Assembly (NCBI GenBank): GCA_943362175.1
Contig: CALRIU020000021.1
Location: 1-64,000, forward strand
Length of the DNA: 64,000 bases
Direction of reading: 5' to 3'
DNA from: UBA4416 sp943362175
GTDB taxonomy: Bacteria; Bacteroidota; Bacteroidia; B-17B0; Aurantibacillaceae
Positions 1 to 9,095 of the stretch are shown piece by piece. The notes beneath the pieces were generated by a model. The model did not search any database and was not told the DNA's origin. It saw only the letters and a list, made by a program, of their open reading frames with translations. The position numbers and the translations under genes are program-made. How positions within the stretch are numbered: position 1 is the first letter of the stretch; each line of letters opens with the position of its first letter.

Positions 1-827
1 GACCAGATAACGGCTCCCGTACCCTGATCGACTTTCATGATAAAAAGCCTGTCGTCGCTGACGCCGGTGAGGATGTAATTTTTATCGGAAGCCTGGTAAA
101 TACACTGCGCTCTTTCGCTATGAATACCGGAGCTGAAGAAGCTGTAAAACTTTCGCCACAGAGGCGCCAGGTTGGTTTGCGTCTTCACCGCAAAAATACA
201 TTCGGAGGTGACTGTGCTGGTCGGGTAAGTAGTTAAAAACAGCCCGGCGGCCACATAGCTGATCGAGCCTGCAGCATCCTTTGCCTCAATAAGACTGCGG
301 CCCTCGCTGAATTTTGTATAAGGAATGTTTGGGCTATACATTTCACCGTAGTTTTTCTGGATCTGCATCGCGCCACCCATGTCTGCTTTATGAAGCATCA
401 GCTGCCCTGTATAGCCGTTGGGAGTATTCGTCACAAAATAACCGGTGAGCGCCAGTACATGGTTATCGCTTGTGACCATCAGCCGCGTGTATTTATTTTC
501 ATAAGCCAGGGTATTGTTCAGTACCCGGTTGTTTTCAAACCATTGCGGGTTTCCGGATGAGTCCAGCTTACCCAGGTAACCGAATGGTGAGACAGCAGTA
601 TGGGTCCAGCCACCTCCGATCCCCCCGGCGAGGTAGATATCGCCGGTTTGAGGATCAATGGCTACATCGTTCATGGTGCCGGCTGTTTCATAAGTGCCAT
701 TAGGCAAAACAATGGCCTGGGGCGTATAAAATGTATTGAATTTTTGCTGAGCGCTTACAGATAGCGGCTGTAAAAAAAGGCAAAATAGGATTGCCTGAAT
801 CAGGTGTTTGATGTTTCTTGAGTCCAT
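1..827 (-). CDS. Secreted beta-propeller-like protein, 5' part only (runs off the left edge)
   Basis: An open frame on the minus strand begins at the ATG at 827 and stays open to base 1, giving about 275 residues without a stop. The N-terminus (MDSRNIKHLIQAILFCLF) is a basic stretch plus a hydrophobic core ending near SVSAQ, a good Sec signal peptide. The mature part has repeated strand-like segments such as DVAIDPQTGDIYLAGG, SGNPQWFENN and KNYILTGVSDDRLF, as in SBBP/beta-propeller-type exported proteins of Bacteroidota, many of which end in a T9SS sorting domain. The C-terminus lies outside the window, so sorting cannot be judged. Function is unknown. Confidence 0.75.
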   Translation of the reverse strand, partial: MDSRNIKHLIQAILFCLFLQPLSVSAQQKFNTFYTPQAIVLPNGTYETAGTMNDVAIDPQTGDIYLAGGIGGGWTHTAVSPFGYLGKLDSSGNPQWFENNRVLNNTLAYENKYTRLMVTSDNHVLALTGYFVTNTPNGYTGQLMLHKADMGGAMQIQKNYGEMYSPNIPYTKFSEGRSLIEAKDAAGSISYVAAGLFLTTYPTSTVTSECIFAVKTQTNLAPLWRKFYSFFSSGIHSERAQCIYQASDKNYILTGVSDDRLFIMKVDQGTGAVIW

Positions 828-1364
828 GATAAGCTTATTATAAATTAATGTTTAAATGAAGTCAGGACCGTATGTGCAGATCGGTATGGAAAGAATTGTG
901 GTGTTCGTATAAAGGGCCACAGGGTATGAGAAATCAGGAGCGATGCTATCCTTTTGTTATTTCAGAATGAGCGTATGTCTTATTCCCGGCTATAGTAAAT
1001 GTATGCCATTCCGCAGGAGATGTCAAGAGATGGAGCTAAGGATCGATAGGTTCTTTATTGTAGATGGGCTATTAGTGTAGGAAACAGGGCTACTAAAGAG
1101 TATGCCAACTCAGGTAGGGATATGCAAAGTTCAGAGTTTATATGATTTATCAACCGGCCTTAAAGGTAATCGCCTCATTCTTCTTGAGCCAGGAGCTTGC
1201 ACCCGGTAACAAAAGTATTTTAAATCGTATCGCTATACTATCTGCGTTTTCCAGTTGATAAAAGTACAAATCATAGGAAATAGGGATGGCAAATCATCAC
1301 TTTTAATGAGCTTTTCTTGTTTTTAGTAGCATAACATTGTCGGGTAATCTTTAAAACTTAATAC
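828..1364. other. Intergenic stretch of 537 bases, no gene recognised
   Basis: This separates the divergent secreted-protein gene (minus) from the small Cys/His gene (plus). I see no coding frame with protein-like composition, no RNA gene and no strong palindrome. One CTAAGGA heptamer at 1036-1042 matches half of the operator described at 11022 and 15015, but its inverted partner is absent. Confidence 0.5.
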
Positions 1365-1520
1365 ATGCCAACAACAGGTCAAATTTGCCAGCAATCAGGA
1401 GTATACCAATGCGGCACGCACTCAAGTCAACAAATTCCTTTGTCAAAAGGAGAGAAGTTTCCTCCCTGTGCAAACAGTGGAGGTCATGGAGCCACTTGGA
1501 TTTTGGTCTACTCGACCTGA
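1365..1520 (+). CDS. Small Cys/His-rich protein, 51 residues, possible zinc-binding fold
   Basis: The frame from the ATG at 1365 to the TGA at 1518-1520 encodes 51 residues starting MPTTGQICQQSGVYQC. Cys8, Cys16, His19, Cys35 and His41 are spaced like metal ligands, and the pattern GxxCxxSGxYxC, then iPLxKGexFPPC, then GATWxL, resembles small uncharacterised bacterial proteins of a YjzC-like/zinc-ribbon type. That family link is from memory and unverified. A strong hairpin terminator begins 14 bases after the stop, which supports a real monocistronic gene. No Shine-Dalgarno is visible, as is usual in Bacteroidota. It stands next to the conflict island but is transcribed toward it, so membership is unclear. 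Confidence 0.6.
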   Translation: MPTTGQICQQSGVYQCGTHSSQQIPLSKGEKFPPCANSGGHGATWILVYST

Positions 1521-1533
1521 TCCATTTAAAAGT

Positions 1534-1560
1534 AAAAAGGGCGTTTATCGCCCTTTTTTA
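1534..1560 (+). terminator. Rho-independent terminator, probably bidirectional
   Basis: The stem AAAAAGGGCG pairs with CGCCCTTTTT around a 4-5 base loop, followed by a T run on the plus strand. On the minus strand the same hairpin is also followed by a T-rich stretch, so it may end both the small Cys/His gene and the long minus-strand island that stops at 1734. Confidence 0.85.
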
Positions 1561-1733
1561 TTTTGGGATTCTGAGTGTTGAATGAGTGGCTTTTGGAAAT
1601 TATTTTATGATGAGCGGCCCGGTTTGCATGAAATAGGATCCGTAAAGACCATCAACAACAAAAATACATATACGTATAATATGACTATTCGAAAGATTAT
1701 ACCAACAATAATTAGTGGAATTATGGCAATTGA

Positions 1734-2798
1734 TTATGTCAGACCCAGCATTCGCTTGATATGGTTGACAACATCGAGATAAGCCTCGTCTCTGTCATCC
1801 CACCTGCTAATTGGCTTTCTTCCTGTAGGGACGGCCAAATGCTTGTTTAAAGGAAGACTATCAAAATCACAAGGCCTGAGAATTACCGGAACGATTTTCA
1901 CTTCTTTTTTATCATAGCGTTCAATCGCATGTTTTATTTCAACATCTTTGATGTAGTCGGAATCCATAAAAGCGGAGCTCACCAGGAATAGAATGACTGT
2001 GGCTTCTTCCAGCTTCTTTTTTATTTCCAGGTCCCAATCCTGCCCAGGTAAAATGGCTCTACCCTCCCATGCTTTGATCGTTCCCTTATCAATCATCCCC
2101 TTGAAATGACTCATTAATTCATTTTTAAAATCTTCATCTTTATGTGAATAGGAAATAAAAAGATTAAACCCACCGGGTTGTTGTATTTCGTCGGATTGGC
2201 TTTCGGCAATTAAAGTTTCGGTTGTGGCTTTAGGCGGTTCATTCTTTGGTAACAAAATAGGTTTAAAGTATTCCTGATACTCCTTAGAAATAATTAACCG
2301 ATTCGTTAGGTTGCGATCAATTAAAGCAATTTCAGCATTCAGTAGAAAAATCTTGATACAGGAAAAATGTAAGGGAATCCTATTAGAATATAAAACAATT
2401 AAGTTTTCGCGCTGCTCCAAAACCATCACTCTTTCTCCAAATATAAGATCCAATTGCCCGTTATTCTCTAAGTAATTAAAGATCCTGGTCAGGATAAGTG
2501 CTGCCAACTCCTGGTGCGACTTCATATCTTCCCAATTAATATTCCTGCTTTTGCGTATTGATCCATCCGGAGTGAAATCAATGATTGACAGGATATTCAG
2601 AAAAAGGAGCGTGTTTTCAAAAGAAAACCGCAGGTTTACTGATTTGCGCAGGCACAGGGCGCTTAAATCTTCTTTTTGAATCGCCTGGATATCATTTAAG
2701 ACTTCCAGTAATAAAAAATGAAGCTCGTCCAGGCTGGCTAGTTTATCTATTTTCGATAGTTCTTTTGACATAGTTTTTGAGGAGTGCTTTAATATCAT
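1734..2798 (-). CDS. TIR-domain effector of the methyltransferase-ParB-helicase quartet
   Basis: This 354-residue protein has a helical N-terminal half of unknown family and a TIR domain from about residue 210 to the end. The TIR domain starts with FNLFISYSHKDEDF (strand A and the following loop) and continues through ILPGQDWDLEIKKKLEEA and VILFLVSSAFMDSD. The Glu in KDVEIKHAIER sits where the catalytic Glu of NAD-hydrolysing TIR domains is found. Many bacterial defence TIRs consume NAD or make cyclic ADP-ribose signals; activity here is inferred. The gene is last in the quartet and overlaps the helicase gene by 56 bases from this start, or by 29 bases from the internal ATG at 2771 (MSKELSK), so translation is probably coupled. 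The N-terminal half may be the sensor or adaptor to the helicase. Confidence 0.85.
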   Translation of the reverse strand: MILKHSSKTMSKELSKIDKLASLDELHFLLLEVLNDIQAIQKEDLSALCLRKSVNLRFSFENTLLFLNILSIIDFTPDGSIRKSRNINWEDMKSHQELAALILTRIFNYLENNGQLDLIFGERVMVLEQRENLIVLYSNRIPLHFSCIKIFLLNAEIALIDRNLTNRLIISKEYQEYFKPILLPKNEPPKATTETLIAESQSDEIQQPGGFNLFISYSHKDEDFKNELMSHFKGMIDKGTIKAWEGRAILPGQDWDLEIKKKLEEATVILFLVSSAFMDSDYIKDVEIKHAIERYDKKEVKIVPVILRPCDFDSLPLNKHLAVPTGRKPISRWDDRDEAYLDVVNHIKRMLGLT

Positions 2799-4749
2799 TT
2801 TGTTGATCTTCTTCGTAATCCATATTCAGGTTGATTAATGGGATTTCCTGACCTTCCATAATTGCCATCATCCTGGCTTCCTTTTCTGCAAGTCGCTCAT
2901 GAATGGTTTCATCAATACTCTTTTCCGAAATAAAATAATAATAATTGATTTTATCTTCAGGCTTTAAACCAACCCTGTGGATCCTGTCTTTGGATTGTAA
3001 AAAATTTGACGCGTTAAAATTCCGTTCTAAATACACGGCATTGTGGCATTTTTTGTGTAAGGAAATGGATTCGGCTACTGCAAATGGATTGGCAAGAATG
3101 ACCTTGAAATCCGAATCGTTCTGGTTAAATTGCCGGACGATGCTTTCCCGGGTATCCATGCCTTCCTGAATTGCATCATCCGATTCTACAGGTGTTTCCC
3201 CAATCAGCAGCTTTGATGAAATGCCTTGTCCCTTCAGGTATTCCTGCAATTCCTTGATGCTTTGAATGAAAATTCCCCATATCACTACTTTTCCTCCTTC
3301 GGAGATTATTCTTGACACCAGATGAGCGATTGCTATGTACTTTTCAGGAATTTCCACGGAGTTAAACTTAAGAATGTTGTTGATCAGTACCGAGTCATCA
3401 CTGAATAACTCATTGGATATTCCGAGCTCGTGGTAATACTCTTCTATTGGCTTCTGCAATAGGGTGGGGTTGGTAGCAGCCTGCATCAGTCGGATGATTC
3501 TTGCTTTTGTCAGGACAGATTCTGCATCTCCGCTTGCCTTGGCCAAATGAGAGAAGTAGGGCATGTATTGCTTCTCAAGAGCATCATAAATCTGTCTTTG
3601 GTATTTTCCCATTGTAATTTTGACGGGCGGATTGTCAATGGCAGGGGGCAGGTTCATATATTTCATTAAGTCCTTCTTCGTAATCCGGATAAAAAAAGGC
3701 GAGATGTTATCGGCTAATTCCCGAATGCGGTAATCTGTTGGATTTTGTGACATTTCTTTCAGCTGGGATAAATGAAACCTGATGATATCTTTATCAGGCC
3801 AGATGAAATTGTAGAGGTTATAAAGGTCCTCGTAGCCGTTTGGGATGGGTGTTCCGCTTAGGACAACCCTTGAGGCGCAGTGCTTAGCTAATCTTAGAAC
3901 CGATGTTGCCCACAGGCCATTCTGTGTGTTTTTTATTTTATGAGCCTCATCCAGTATCATCATCACCCGGTTTCCAGAGCGTTTGAAGAATGAAAGAATG
4001 TCCTCGTTGCTTGAGCTGATGCCCTGGTAAGAGATCAGGCTTATCTCCGCTGAGTCCGGAGAAAGGAGATGCCGGACTCTTTCTTCTCTTGGGATTCCTC
4101 CCGACAATCTCTGGATCTTTCCCTTTTTACCAAAACAGGATTGGTATTCGTCTTCCCAGGGGCCGAAGGAGCTCAATGGGCCAACAATAAAAAGTTTATT
4201 CACATATTTTGGGTGCTCTTCCGGCAGACTGTTCAGATAGGCATAGGCCGCATAAACGATGCTGGTTTTTCCGGCTCCCGGCACCGAAAAATTGCATGCA
4301 TTCTGGGCGAATGTCAAATGGTAAGACGAGAGCAACTGCAGATCATACAAGCGCCTGGCCGGCATCTTGGTTTTCAGTAGTTCCGTAAAGGAACCAAACT
4401 CTTCGGTGCTAAGCTTATTGGCCCAGATACTTTTTGCTTTCTGCGAAAACTCTTCAAAGCGACGCTTTTCGTTTAAAAAATGAGTCAGCACATGTTGGGA
4501 TGTTTCGCTCAGATTTTCCTCGCAACCGAACTTTACTAGCATCTCCTGTATTTGAGTAAAGATTTTTTCCTTTTCCTGTTGCGCTTCTTTATCATAAGGG
4601 ATGACGATTAGCCCGGATTTAGCCAGATCTGCCTTCAGATAATCCTGCAGATAGAACCGGGCTCTCCTGTTGGATAACAGGGAGTCTACATCTCCAGAAA
4701 GATGAAATACGCCTTGGTCTTCAATAATATGTATGCTTATGTTGGACAT
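2743..4749 (-). CDS. SNF2-type superfamily 2 helicase/ATPase
   Basis: This 668-residue protein has a Walker A loop SVPGAGKTS near residue 158, a DEAH box (ILDEAHKIKN) near 266, motif III SGTPIPNG shortly after, and a C-terminal helicase lobe with the arginine-finger motif KDRIHRVG near 588. The layout and short linkers are those of SNF2/RapA-like DNA translocases rather than of a processive helicase. About 150 N-terminal residues are not recognised. SNF2-type ATPases occur with C5 methyltransferases and ParB-like proteins in restriction-modification-like operons (Iyer, Abhiman and Aravind described such sets). Its ATG overlaps the ParB stop (TAATG), and its 3' end overlaps the TIR gene. A role as DNA-scanning motor of the quartet is inference. 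Confidence 0.88.
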   Translation of the reverse strand: MSNISIHIIEDQGVFHLSGDVDSLLSNRRARFYLQDYLKADLAKSGLIVIPYDKEAQQEKEKIFTQIQEMLVKFGCEENLSETSQHVLTHFLNEKRRFEEFSQKAKSIWANKLSTEEFGSFTELLKTKMPARRLYDLQLLSSYHLTFAQNACNFSVPGAGKTSIVYAAYAYLNSLPEEHPKYVNKLFIVGPLSSFGPWEDEYQSCFGKKGKIQRLSGGIPREERVRHLLSPDSAEISLISYQGISSSNEDILSFFKRSGNRVMMILDEAHKIKNTQNGLWATSVLRLAKHCASRVVLSGTPIPNGYEDLYNLYNFIWPDKDIIRFHLSQLKEMSQNPTDYRIRELADNISPFFIRITKKDLMKYMNLPPAIDNPPVKITMGKYQRQIYDALEKQYMPYFSHLAKASGDAESVLTKARIIRLMQAATNPTLLQKPIEEYYHELGISNELFSDDSVLINNILKFNSVEIPEKYIAIAHLVSRIISEGGKVVIWGIFIQSIKELQEYLKGQGISSKLLIGETPVESDDAIQEGMDTRESIVRQFNQNDSDFKVILANPFAVAESISLHKKCHNAVYLERNFNASNFLQSKDRIHRVGLKPEDKINYYYFISEKSIDETIHERLAEKEARMMAIMEGQEIPLINLNMDYEEDQQNDIKALLKNYVKRTIENR

Positions 4750-6023
4750 TATTTCCTGCTGCTGGTAATGATTTTCTGATAATCCCGGGTTAATGAGCTG
4801 ATCTCTTTAATTAATAATAAGACGGTTTCGTCATTGTAAAAAGGTTCCACATCGGTGTTGATAGAGCTGAGTGTATCCTTGGCACGGCGCAACAGGATCA
4901 GCGGTGCATGCTCCTCATTGAAATCCTGAAGGCGCCTTCTGGCTTTTTCGAGATTTTTGTTCAATGTGGTTGAAGCGTTGCTTTTCCAATCGTCATCCCT
5001 GACTTTAAGAATCGTCGAAAGATTTTTCTGAGGCTCTTTTTCTCTTAGCTCATCAATGGAGTATTCCTTGTTATTAATGGGATCAATCGTTTTAAAATGA
5101 TTATCCCTGAATTTTTCCCAGACTTTTTGTTTGCAGAAAAAGCTATCTTTTTTGCTGAGGGCTGCAATGGCTCTGAATTCCTTGCCTTCATACCTGGCCC
5201 GCATATAGTCAAAGCAAATGGCCTTCAGGTCAGAAATATCCGATTTTTTATAGGGCCAGTCGGCATAAGATGAGCCGTTCTCATAGCGTTTTAAATACCG
5301 GCTCAGATCGACAAACTGGCCTTCCAGTTTTTCCAGCCGGGTGTAAATCCCATTATAACCCAGATTGTCTAAATAGTCATCCATCAGATGCATGATATCC
5401 AGCCACTCATTTATTTGTGGTTCTTTTGCTCCCATCATTTTGGCAATCTCTGCCATCCCGAAACCAATTTCTGTCAGATCCTTGCACTTGAGGTATTTTT
5501 CAATCGGATTGTAATCCAGCTTATCATCTTCTCCAATCTGATACATCGTTTCCAAACGCATAATTTCTTTCGGATTATCATCCAGTGTATCGTCCAGGAT
5601 AATGGCCTTAAAATACGCAGGCCCTGTACTTTTTTCCTCGGCAATTTTGTTCAGTAAGCTGGCCCGCCTGTTGCCGTCAATGATAATTCCGTCCCGCGTG
5701 ACAATGCCTATTTTCTTTTGTCCCCATGTAGCGAGGTCTTCCATGGTGATTTTATTTCTAACGATTTTCGATTCCCACAAAAACTTTTCAATCGTTTTTT
5801 TGTCGGCTTTGTTCTCAACAATCAACTCGTGAAACTGCCGCTCGTAGGATTTGACCATACTCAGAATCCGGCCATTATACTTGTTGTATACCAGGAATTC
5901 GAGGGGGATTTCAAAAACCGGTAGTAGTTTTTTCTCGCCCCTGTAAATGATGTCATCCATTTTGTAAGGGGTTTTTTTAGCACGCAGGCTATCTAATTGC
6001 TTTACTCGTTCTGTTTTATTCAT
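4749..6023 (-). CDS. ParB-like nuclease-fold protein
   Basis: This 424-residue protein carries a ParB/Srx-type core. The loop VTRDGIIIDGNRRASLLNKI near residues 105-125 holds the DGNRR signature of ParB-fold NTP-binding or nuclease proteins, preceded by FEIPLEFLVYNKYNGR. A helix-turn-helix follows around GMAEIAKMMGAKEPQINEWL (about residues 187-206), as in ParB proteins. The C-terminal half is helical and charged. It is far from parA and sits between the methyltransferase (8-base overlap at 6016-6023) and the helicase (1-base overlap), so a plasmid-partition role is unlikely. In restriction-like operons ParB-fold proteins are thought to act as CTP-dependent DNA clamps or nucleases; which applies here is unknown. 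Confidence 0.8.
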   Translation of the reverse strand: MNKTERVKQLDSLRAKKTPYKMDDIIYRGEKKLLPVFEIPLEFLVYNKYNGRILSMVKSYERQFHELIVENKADKKTIEKFLWESKIVRNKITMEDLATWGQKKIGIVTRDGIIIDGNRRASLLNKIAEEKSTGPAYFKAIILDDTLDDNPKEIMRLETMYQIGEDDKLDYNPIEKYLKCKDLTEIGFGMAEIAKMMGAKEPQINEWLDIMHLMDDYLDNLGYNGIYTRLEKLEGQFVDLSRYLKRYENGSSYADWPYKKSDISDLKAICFDYMRARYEGKEFRAIAALSKKDSFFCKQKVWEKFRDNHFKTIDPINNKEYSIDELREKEPQKNLSTILKVRDDDWKSNASTTLNKNLEKARRRLQDFNEEHAPLILLRRAKDTLSSINTDVEPFYNDETVLLLIKEISSLTRDYQKIITSSRK

Positions 6024-7653
6024 GTTTTTGATTCATTAGGTTAATCCACTTAAATACAATGTAATATCCAATCGCAATAGGTTTGGGGAGCTCATAAGGA
6101 GGACTGGTCAAGCCAATTCGTTCGTGAAAAAGATCGCCGTCGAACTGAAAATGCTGATCTATAAACTTCCTTACCAATTGTAGCATTTCGTGAGGCCCTA
6201 CTAGTTTTTTCCGGCGGATCTCTTCCGTTGTGAGGCAATAGGTAGTTTGAAATTCTTCCGCGGAAGAAATGTTTTTACCATATAAGTCAAAAAAAACATT
6301 GGCTGTTTTTTTGTCCTGGGCATTCAGAAACAGAGCATTGATTTCCGGGCAATATACCCTCGCGCGGTTTTTTCCCTGGCTGTAATGAATCTCGGCAGAC
6401 CAGCAATAGCGATGGTTTTCGAAGTCAGAATATGCATTGGTGAGTTCCACACGGTAGGTGTTATGGATAAAATAGGGGATGTGATACCTGAATTTAGCAC
6501 TGATGCGTTTTTCCCTTTCCTTTTTAACGGATACTTCTGTGAAATTCAGATTAGTAAATTCCAGTTTATTGGCATGAACTATTGGTTTGTAAATATTCCG
6601 GCACCGTTTGCCTTTTGCTTTTAAGATGGCTTTGGCAAATGCATAAGAAAGTTTAGGTGGCACCGCATTGCCTACCAATCTGTATTTGGTACTGGCAGAG
6701 TTTCCGTAGAAGCGGTAATCAATGGGAAAGCTCATGAGAGAGGCAACCTCCCGAATTGTTGGAGCACGCAATCGCCCGTCTTTGTGAGCCAGAATAAAGC
6801 CCTCCCTGGAAGAGCAGGATAGAGTTGCCATAATGGTTCTGGCAGGTTTCTCAGGGTTTTCAGGTATAGACATTCTACCCATATAGCCCCTGTCCTGCTT
6901 GAGCCTGATACTTTTCGTTGTCTCGAAATCAGAAAGAAGCTGTAGGTAATGATGGTCGGTTATGTCTTTTCCGGAGAGACTTATATCGTAAATAGGGTCT
7001 TGAATGGTTTCGGATAGCTTTGTCTTGGGATAACCCAAGGAGGCCAGAATGCTTTTGAGGGGTACTAAACCGGAATCATCCTTAATGACTGTTTCCGGAT
7101 GAGGAAAATCGCCGCAGAAGTACCGGATACGATTGGATGGTACACCAAAGTATTTGGCATTATACTCTCCGGCGAAATCACCTTTTACATGCAGAATCCG
7201 GGAGCTATTGATGCCAAGCGAAAATCCTGAATAGTCGTCCCTGATATAGTCCTTCACCTTTGGCACATTTTCCAGAAGCCAATACTGAAGCATGGAATTT
7301 CGCTTGTATTTTTTTCTGAAAACGATTCTGAGATAGGCTTCAATGAGCCTGGCCCCCTTCTCTTTATCGCCTTTCCCGGCACGGTTGGACGTCGAAAAGA
7401 AAGTGCAGGGCGGAGAGCCTACGATGATATGGGAATCGGGGATGATGTTATGAAACTCTTCGTCGGGCAGGTTCGACAATCGTATCACATCGTCACAGAT
7501 GGCTTCTCCTTCCGGGTGATTTTCATTGTGAGTGTCTACCGCTGGCTTCCAGAGGTCTACCGCCCAGATGACGTCAAATCCCGCTTGCCTGAAGCCCTCG
7601 GAGAATCCGCCGGCACCACAGAAAAAATCGATTACAGTCAATCTACTAGTCAT
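6016..7653 (-). CDS. DNA (cytosine-5-)-methyltransferase with C-terminal extension
   Basis: Motif I (VIDFFCGAGGFSEGF) starts near residue 6. The catalytic loop VGSPPCTFFSTSN is near residue 82, with Cys following PP as in PCxxFS motif IV. The ENV motif (LLENVPKV) is near 127 and motif X (VGNAVPPKLSYAFAKA) near 330. All core C5-methylase motifs are present, so the enzyme is probably active. About 200 further residues after motif X are not recognised and may set specificity or contact ParB. I prefer the ATG at 7653 (MTSRLTVIDFF): an upstream ATG at 7713 adds 20 residues that no C5 methylase has. The gene heads the tightly overlapping quartet. Its 120-base upstream gap shows no TAnnTTTG promoter. 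Confidence 0.92.
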   Translation of the reverse strand: MTSRLTVIDFFCGAGGFSEGFRQAGFDVIWAVDLWKPAVDTHNENHPEGEAICDDVIRLSNLPDEEFHNIIPDSHIIVGSPPCTFFSTSNRAGKGDKEKGARLIEAYLRIVFRKKYKRNSMLQYWLLENVPKVKDYIRDDYSGFSLGINSSRILHVKGDFAGEYNAKYFGVPSNRIRYFCGDFPHPETVIKDDSGLVPLKSILASLGYPKTKLSETIQDPIYDISLSGKDITDHHYLQLLSDFETTKSIRLKQDRGYMGRMSIPENPEKPARTIMATLSCSSREGFILAHKDGRLRAPTIREVASLMSFPIDYRFYGNSASTKYRLVGNAVPPKLSYAFAKAILKAKGKRCRNIYKPIVHANKLEFTNLNFTEVSVKKEREKRISAKFRYHIPYFIHNTYRVELTNAYSDFENHRYCWSAEIHYSQGKNRARVYCPEINALFLNAQDKKTANVFFDLYGKNISSAEEFQTTYCLTTEEIRRKKLVGPHEMLQLVRKFIDQHFQFDGDLFHERIGLTSPPYELPKPIAIGYYIVFKWINLMNQKHE

Positions 7654-7772
7654 AATGAGTATGGTTATAATTTGTTTCAGAAAAGGCAAGGCGATGCCCG
7701 CCCATGGATGCATGGATTTTTTTTGATGGATAAGTGTTTGGTTAGTTTACCTGATAAGCCTCAGGCGGAAGC

Positions 7773-8144
7773 TTATTTGAAGAGCTTTTGGATGCTGGCC
7801 CTGTCAAACGGCACAGGTAGCAGGCCTCTTATCTCTTTGGGTGCAGCCCCGGATCTATTGGATAACCTCACCCAATAGGTAGGGATTCGCATATTCTCTG
7901 CAACACGTACTTCATAGTCTAAAAAAGGTCTGTTGTGAGAATCATCCCCGACAAGAACCAATACAGACTGTGACGTGGAAATCTGCTCTTTAATCTTTTT
8001 TTCGGCATTCTCCCTTGCTTCGTTTGTGAGATCCTTTTGATTCACGACCAGTACCTCAATTCCGATTTCTTCCAACCACTTTTGTACTTCGCCTTTAAAG
8101 CTGGCATCTTTAAAATGGTAGCTGATAAATATTTTCTTTTTCAT
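7773..8144 (-). CDS. Stand-alone TIR-like protein (MTH538/ThsB type)
   Basis: This 123-residue protein consists of a single TIR-like domain. It opens with KKKIFISYHFKDASFK (strand A), followed by a Rossmann-like alternation and the segment VLVGDDSHNRPFLDYEVRVA. The Glu in DYEVRVA takes the position of the catalytic Glu in ThsB-like TIRs. It has no extra domain, so it needs a partner for sensing; the caspase gene ends only 12 bases upstream. In Thoeris, ThsB-type TIRs make a nucleotide signal, but no ThsA-like effector (SIR2/SLOG or Macro) is seen here. The downstream target might instead be the caspase or helicase modules (inference). Confidence 0.8.
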   Translation of the reverse strand: MKKKIFISYHFKDASFKGEVQKWLEEIGIEVLVVNQKDLTNEARENAEKKIKEQISTSQSVLVLVGDDSHNRPFLDYEVRVAENMRIPTYWVRLSNRSGAAPKEIRGLLPVPFDRASIQKLFK

Positions 8145-8156
8145 GATTTTCTTTTT

Positions 8157-9095
8157 TTAGATTCTTTTCATTTTGGCGAGTCTCCAGTAATGGTAACCTA
8201 ATGCCGTCAGTTTGCAGGATTTATGATTCATCGCCGCCCAATACATATGTTCTTCGCCCACGGGAATAACCAATCCCACGCCTTCAAGCTGTTGGAGTTC
8301 TTTAAACACCGTTACTTTTTCAGGTTTCGCTTCTGTAGCAGTATATTCATATTCAGGGTCGAGTTGAAATTCAGTTGTCGCCGTTGGAAAATAGTCAATC
8401 ATTCTTCTGATTGTTTCTTTCGACACCTGCGGCGAGATTTCTCGTAATGGAACGAAACGGGTAATGTTTGTTTTAAATACAGGCCTTTGCTCCCATTCTC
8501 CAAGGGCCTGGTCAATATAGGCATACACGCTTCCCGGCGTTATATTACCGCGTAGATCAGAAGCACCTCCTTTCAGAGCGTCTAAGAGAAGACTGGTAAA
8601 TACCCCATGTCCGTTTATTTCCATTGCAGGCTCCTCTTTACGGCAGGCAGTAAGGATGGTTACACCCTCAGCAAGGTGAATATTTGAGGAAGAGGCAATG
8701 TGTGCTTCTCCAAAAGCGCCCGAATGGCAGCAATCCAGAATGATAATTCGGTTTTTTGATTTTGAACAGACAGCGATTTTCAGGATGTCATCCATGGAAA
8801 CCCCTTCATCATATTTTGTTGCATCGGGAGTCACAATGTAGCCGCCAAGCTCGTTGGCATAACCATGCCCGCTAAAGTATAATAATGTGGTTAAGGAATC
8901 TCCGCTGAACAGGTCTTCAATCAATCTCCTCAGGGAGGTCTTTTTTTCGATATCTGTTTTTAGAACGACTTCGAAATTAGGCGACCCATCTCCATTTGTT
9001 TCAAGAATAGAGGTCAAAGCATGTGCGTCATTCACACAATAGCTGAGAGGTTTGTTGGGATAATTGTTAATCCCAATGATGAGTGCTTTTTTCAT
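8157..9095 (-). CDS. Caspase-family (C14) protease with C-terminal winged-helix-like tail
   Basis: This 312-residue protein begins MKKALIIGINNYPN, typical of metacaspase-like C14 proteases. The catalytic His lies in LLYFSGHGYANEL (about residue 76) and the catalytic Cys in IILDCCHSGAFGEA (about residue 123). Both are intact, so a cysteine protease is predicted. The last 60 residues (ELQQLEGVGLVIPVGEEH, then LTALGYHYWRLAK) look like a small winged-helix or effector-associated adaptor, a tail common on conflict-system caspases. There is no signal peptide, so it acts in the cytoplasm. It is 12 bases before the small TIR gene and 181 bases after the next TIR gene. That larger gap holds no clear promoter or palindrome. 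Confidence 0.87.
   Translation of the reverse strand: MKKALIIGINNYPNKPLSYCVNDAHALTSILETNGDGSPNFEVVLKTDIEKKTSLRRLIEDLFSGDSLTTLLYFSGHGYANELGGYIVTPDATKYDEGVSMDDILKIAVCSKSKNRIIILDCCHSGAFGEAHIASSSNIHLAEGVTILTACRKEEPAMEINGHGVFTSLLLDALKGGASDLRGNITPGSVYAYIDQALGEWEQRPVFKTNITRFVPLREISPQVSKETIRRMIDYFPTATTEFQLDPEYEYTATEAKPEKVTVFKELQQLEGVGLVIPVGEEHMYWAAMNHKSCKLTALGYHYWRLAKMKRI

Noticed and set aside
1036..1042. CTAAGGA heptamer resembling the island operator
   Set aside because: The inverted partner at the 2-base spacing matches only two of seven positions, so it is a chance half-site.
1385..1782. Two 66-codon plus-strand frames after the small Cys/His gene
   Set aside because: The first runs through the real 51-codon gene in another frame and across its terminator; the second overlaps the 3' end of the TIR gene. 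Neither has protein-like composition.
1734..7653. DISARM, BREX or a classical type I restriction system
   Set aside because: No DUF1998 helicase, PLD nuclease, PglZ, BrxC or HsdS-like gene is present; the helicase is SNF2-type and the fourth gene is a TIR.
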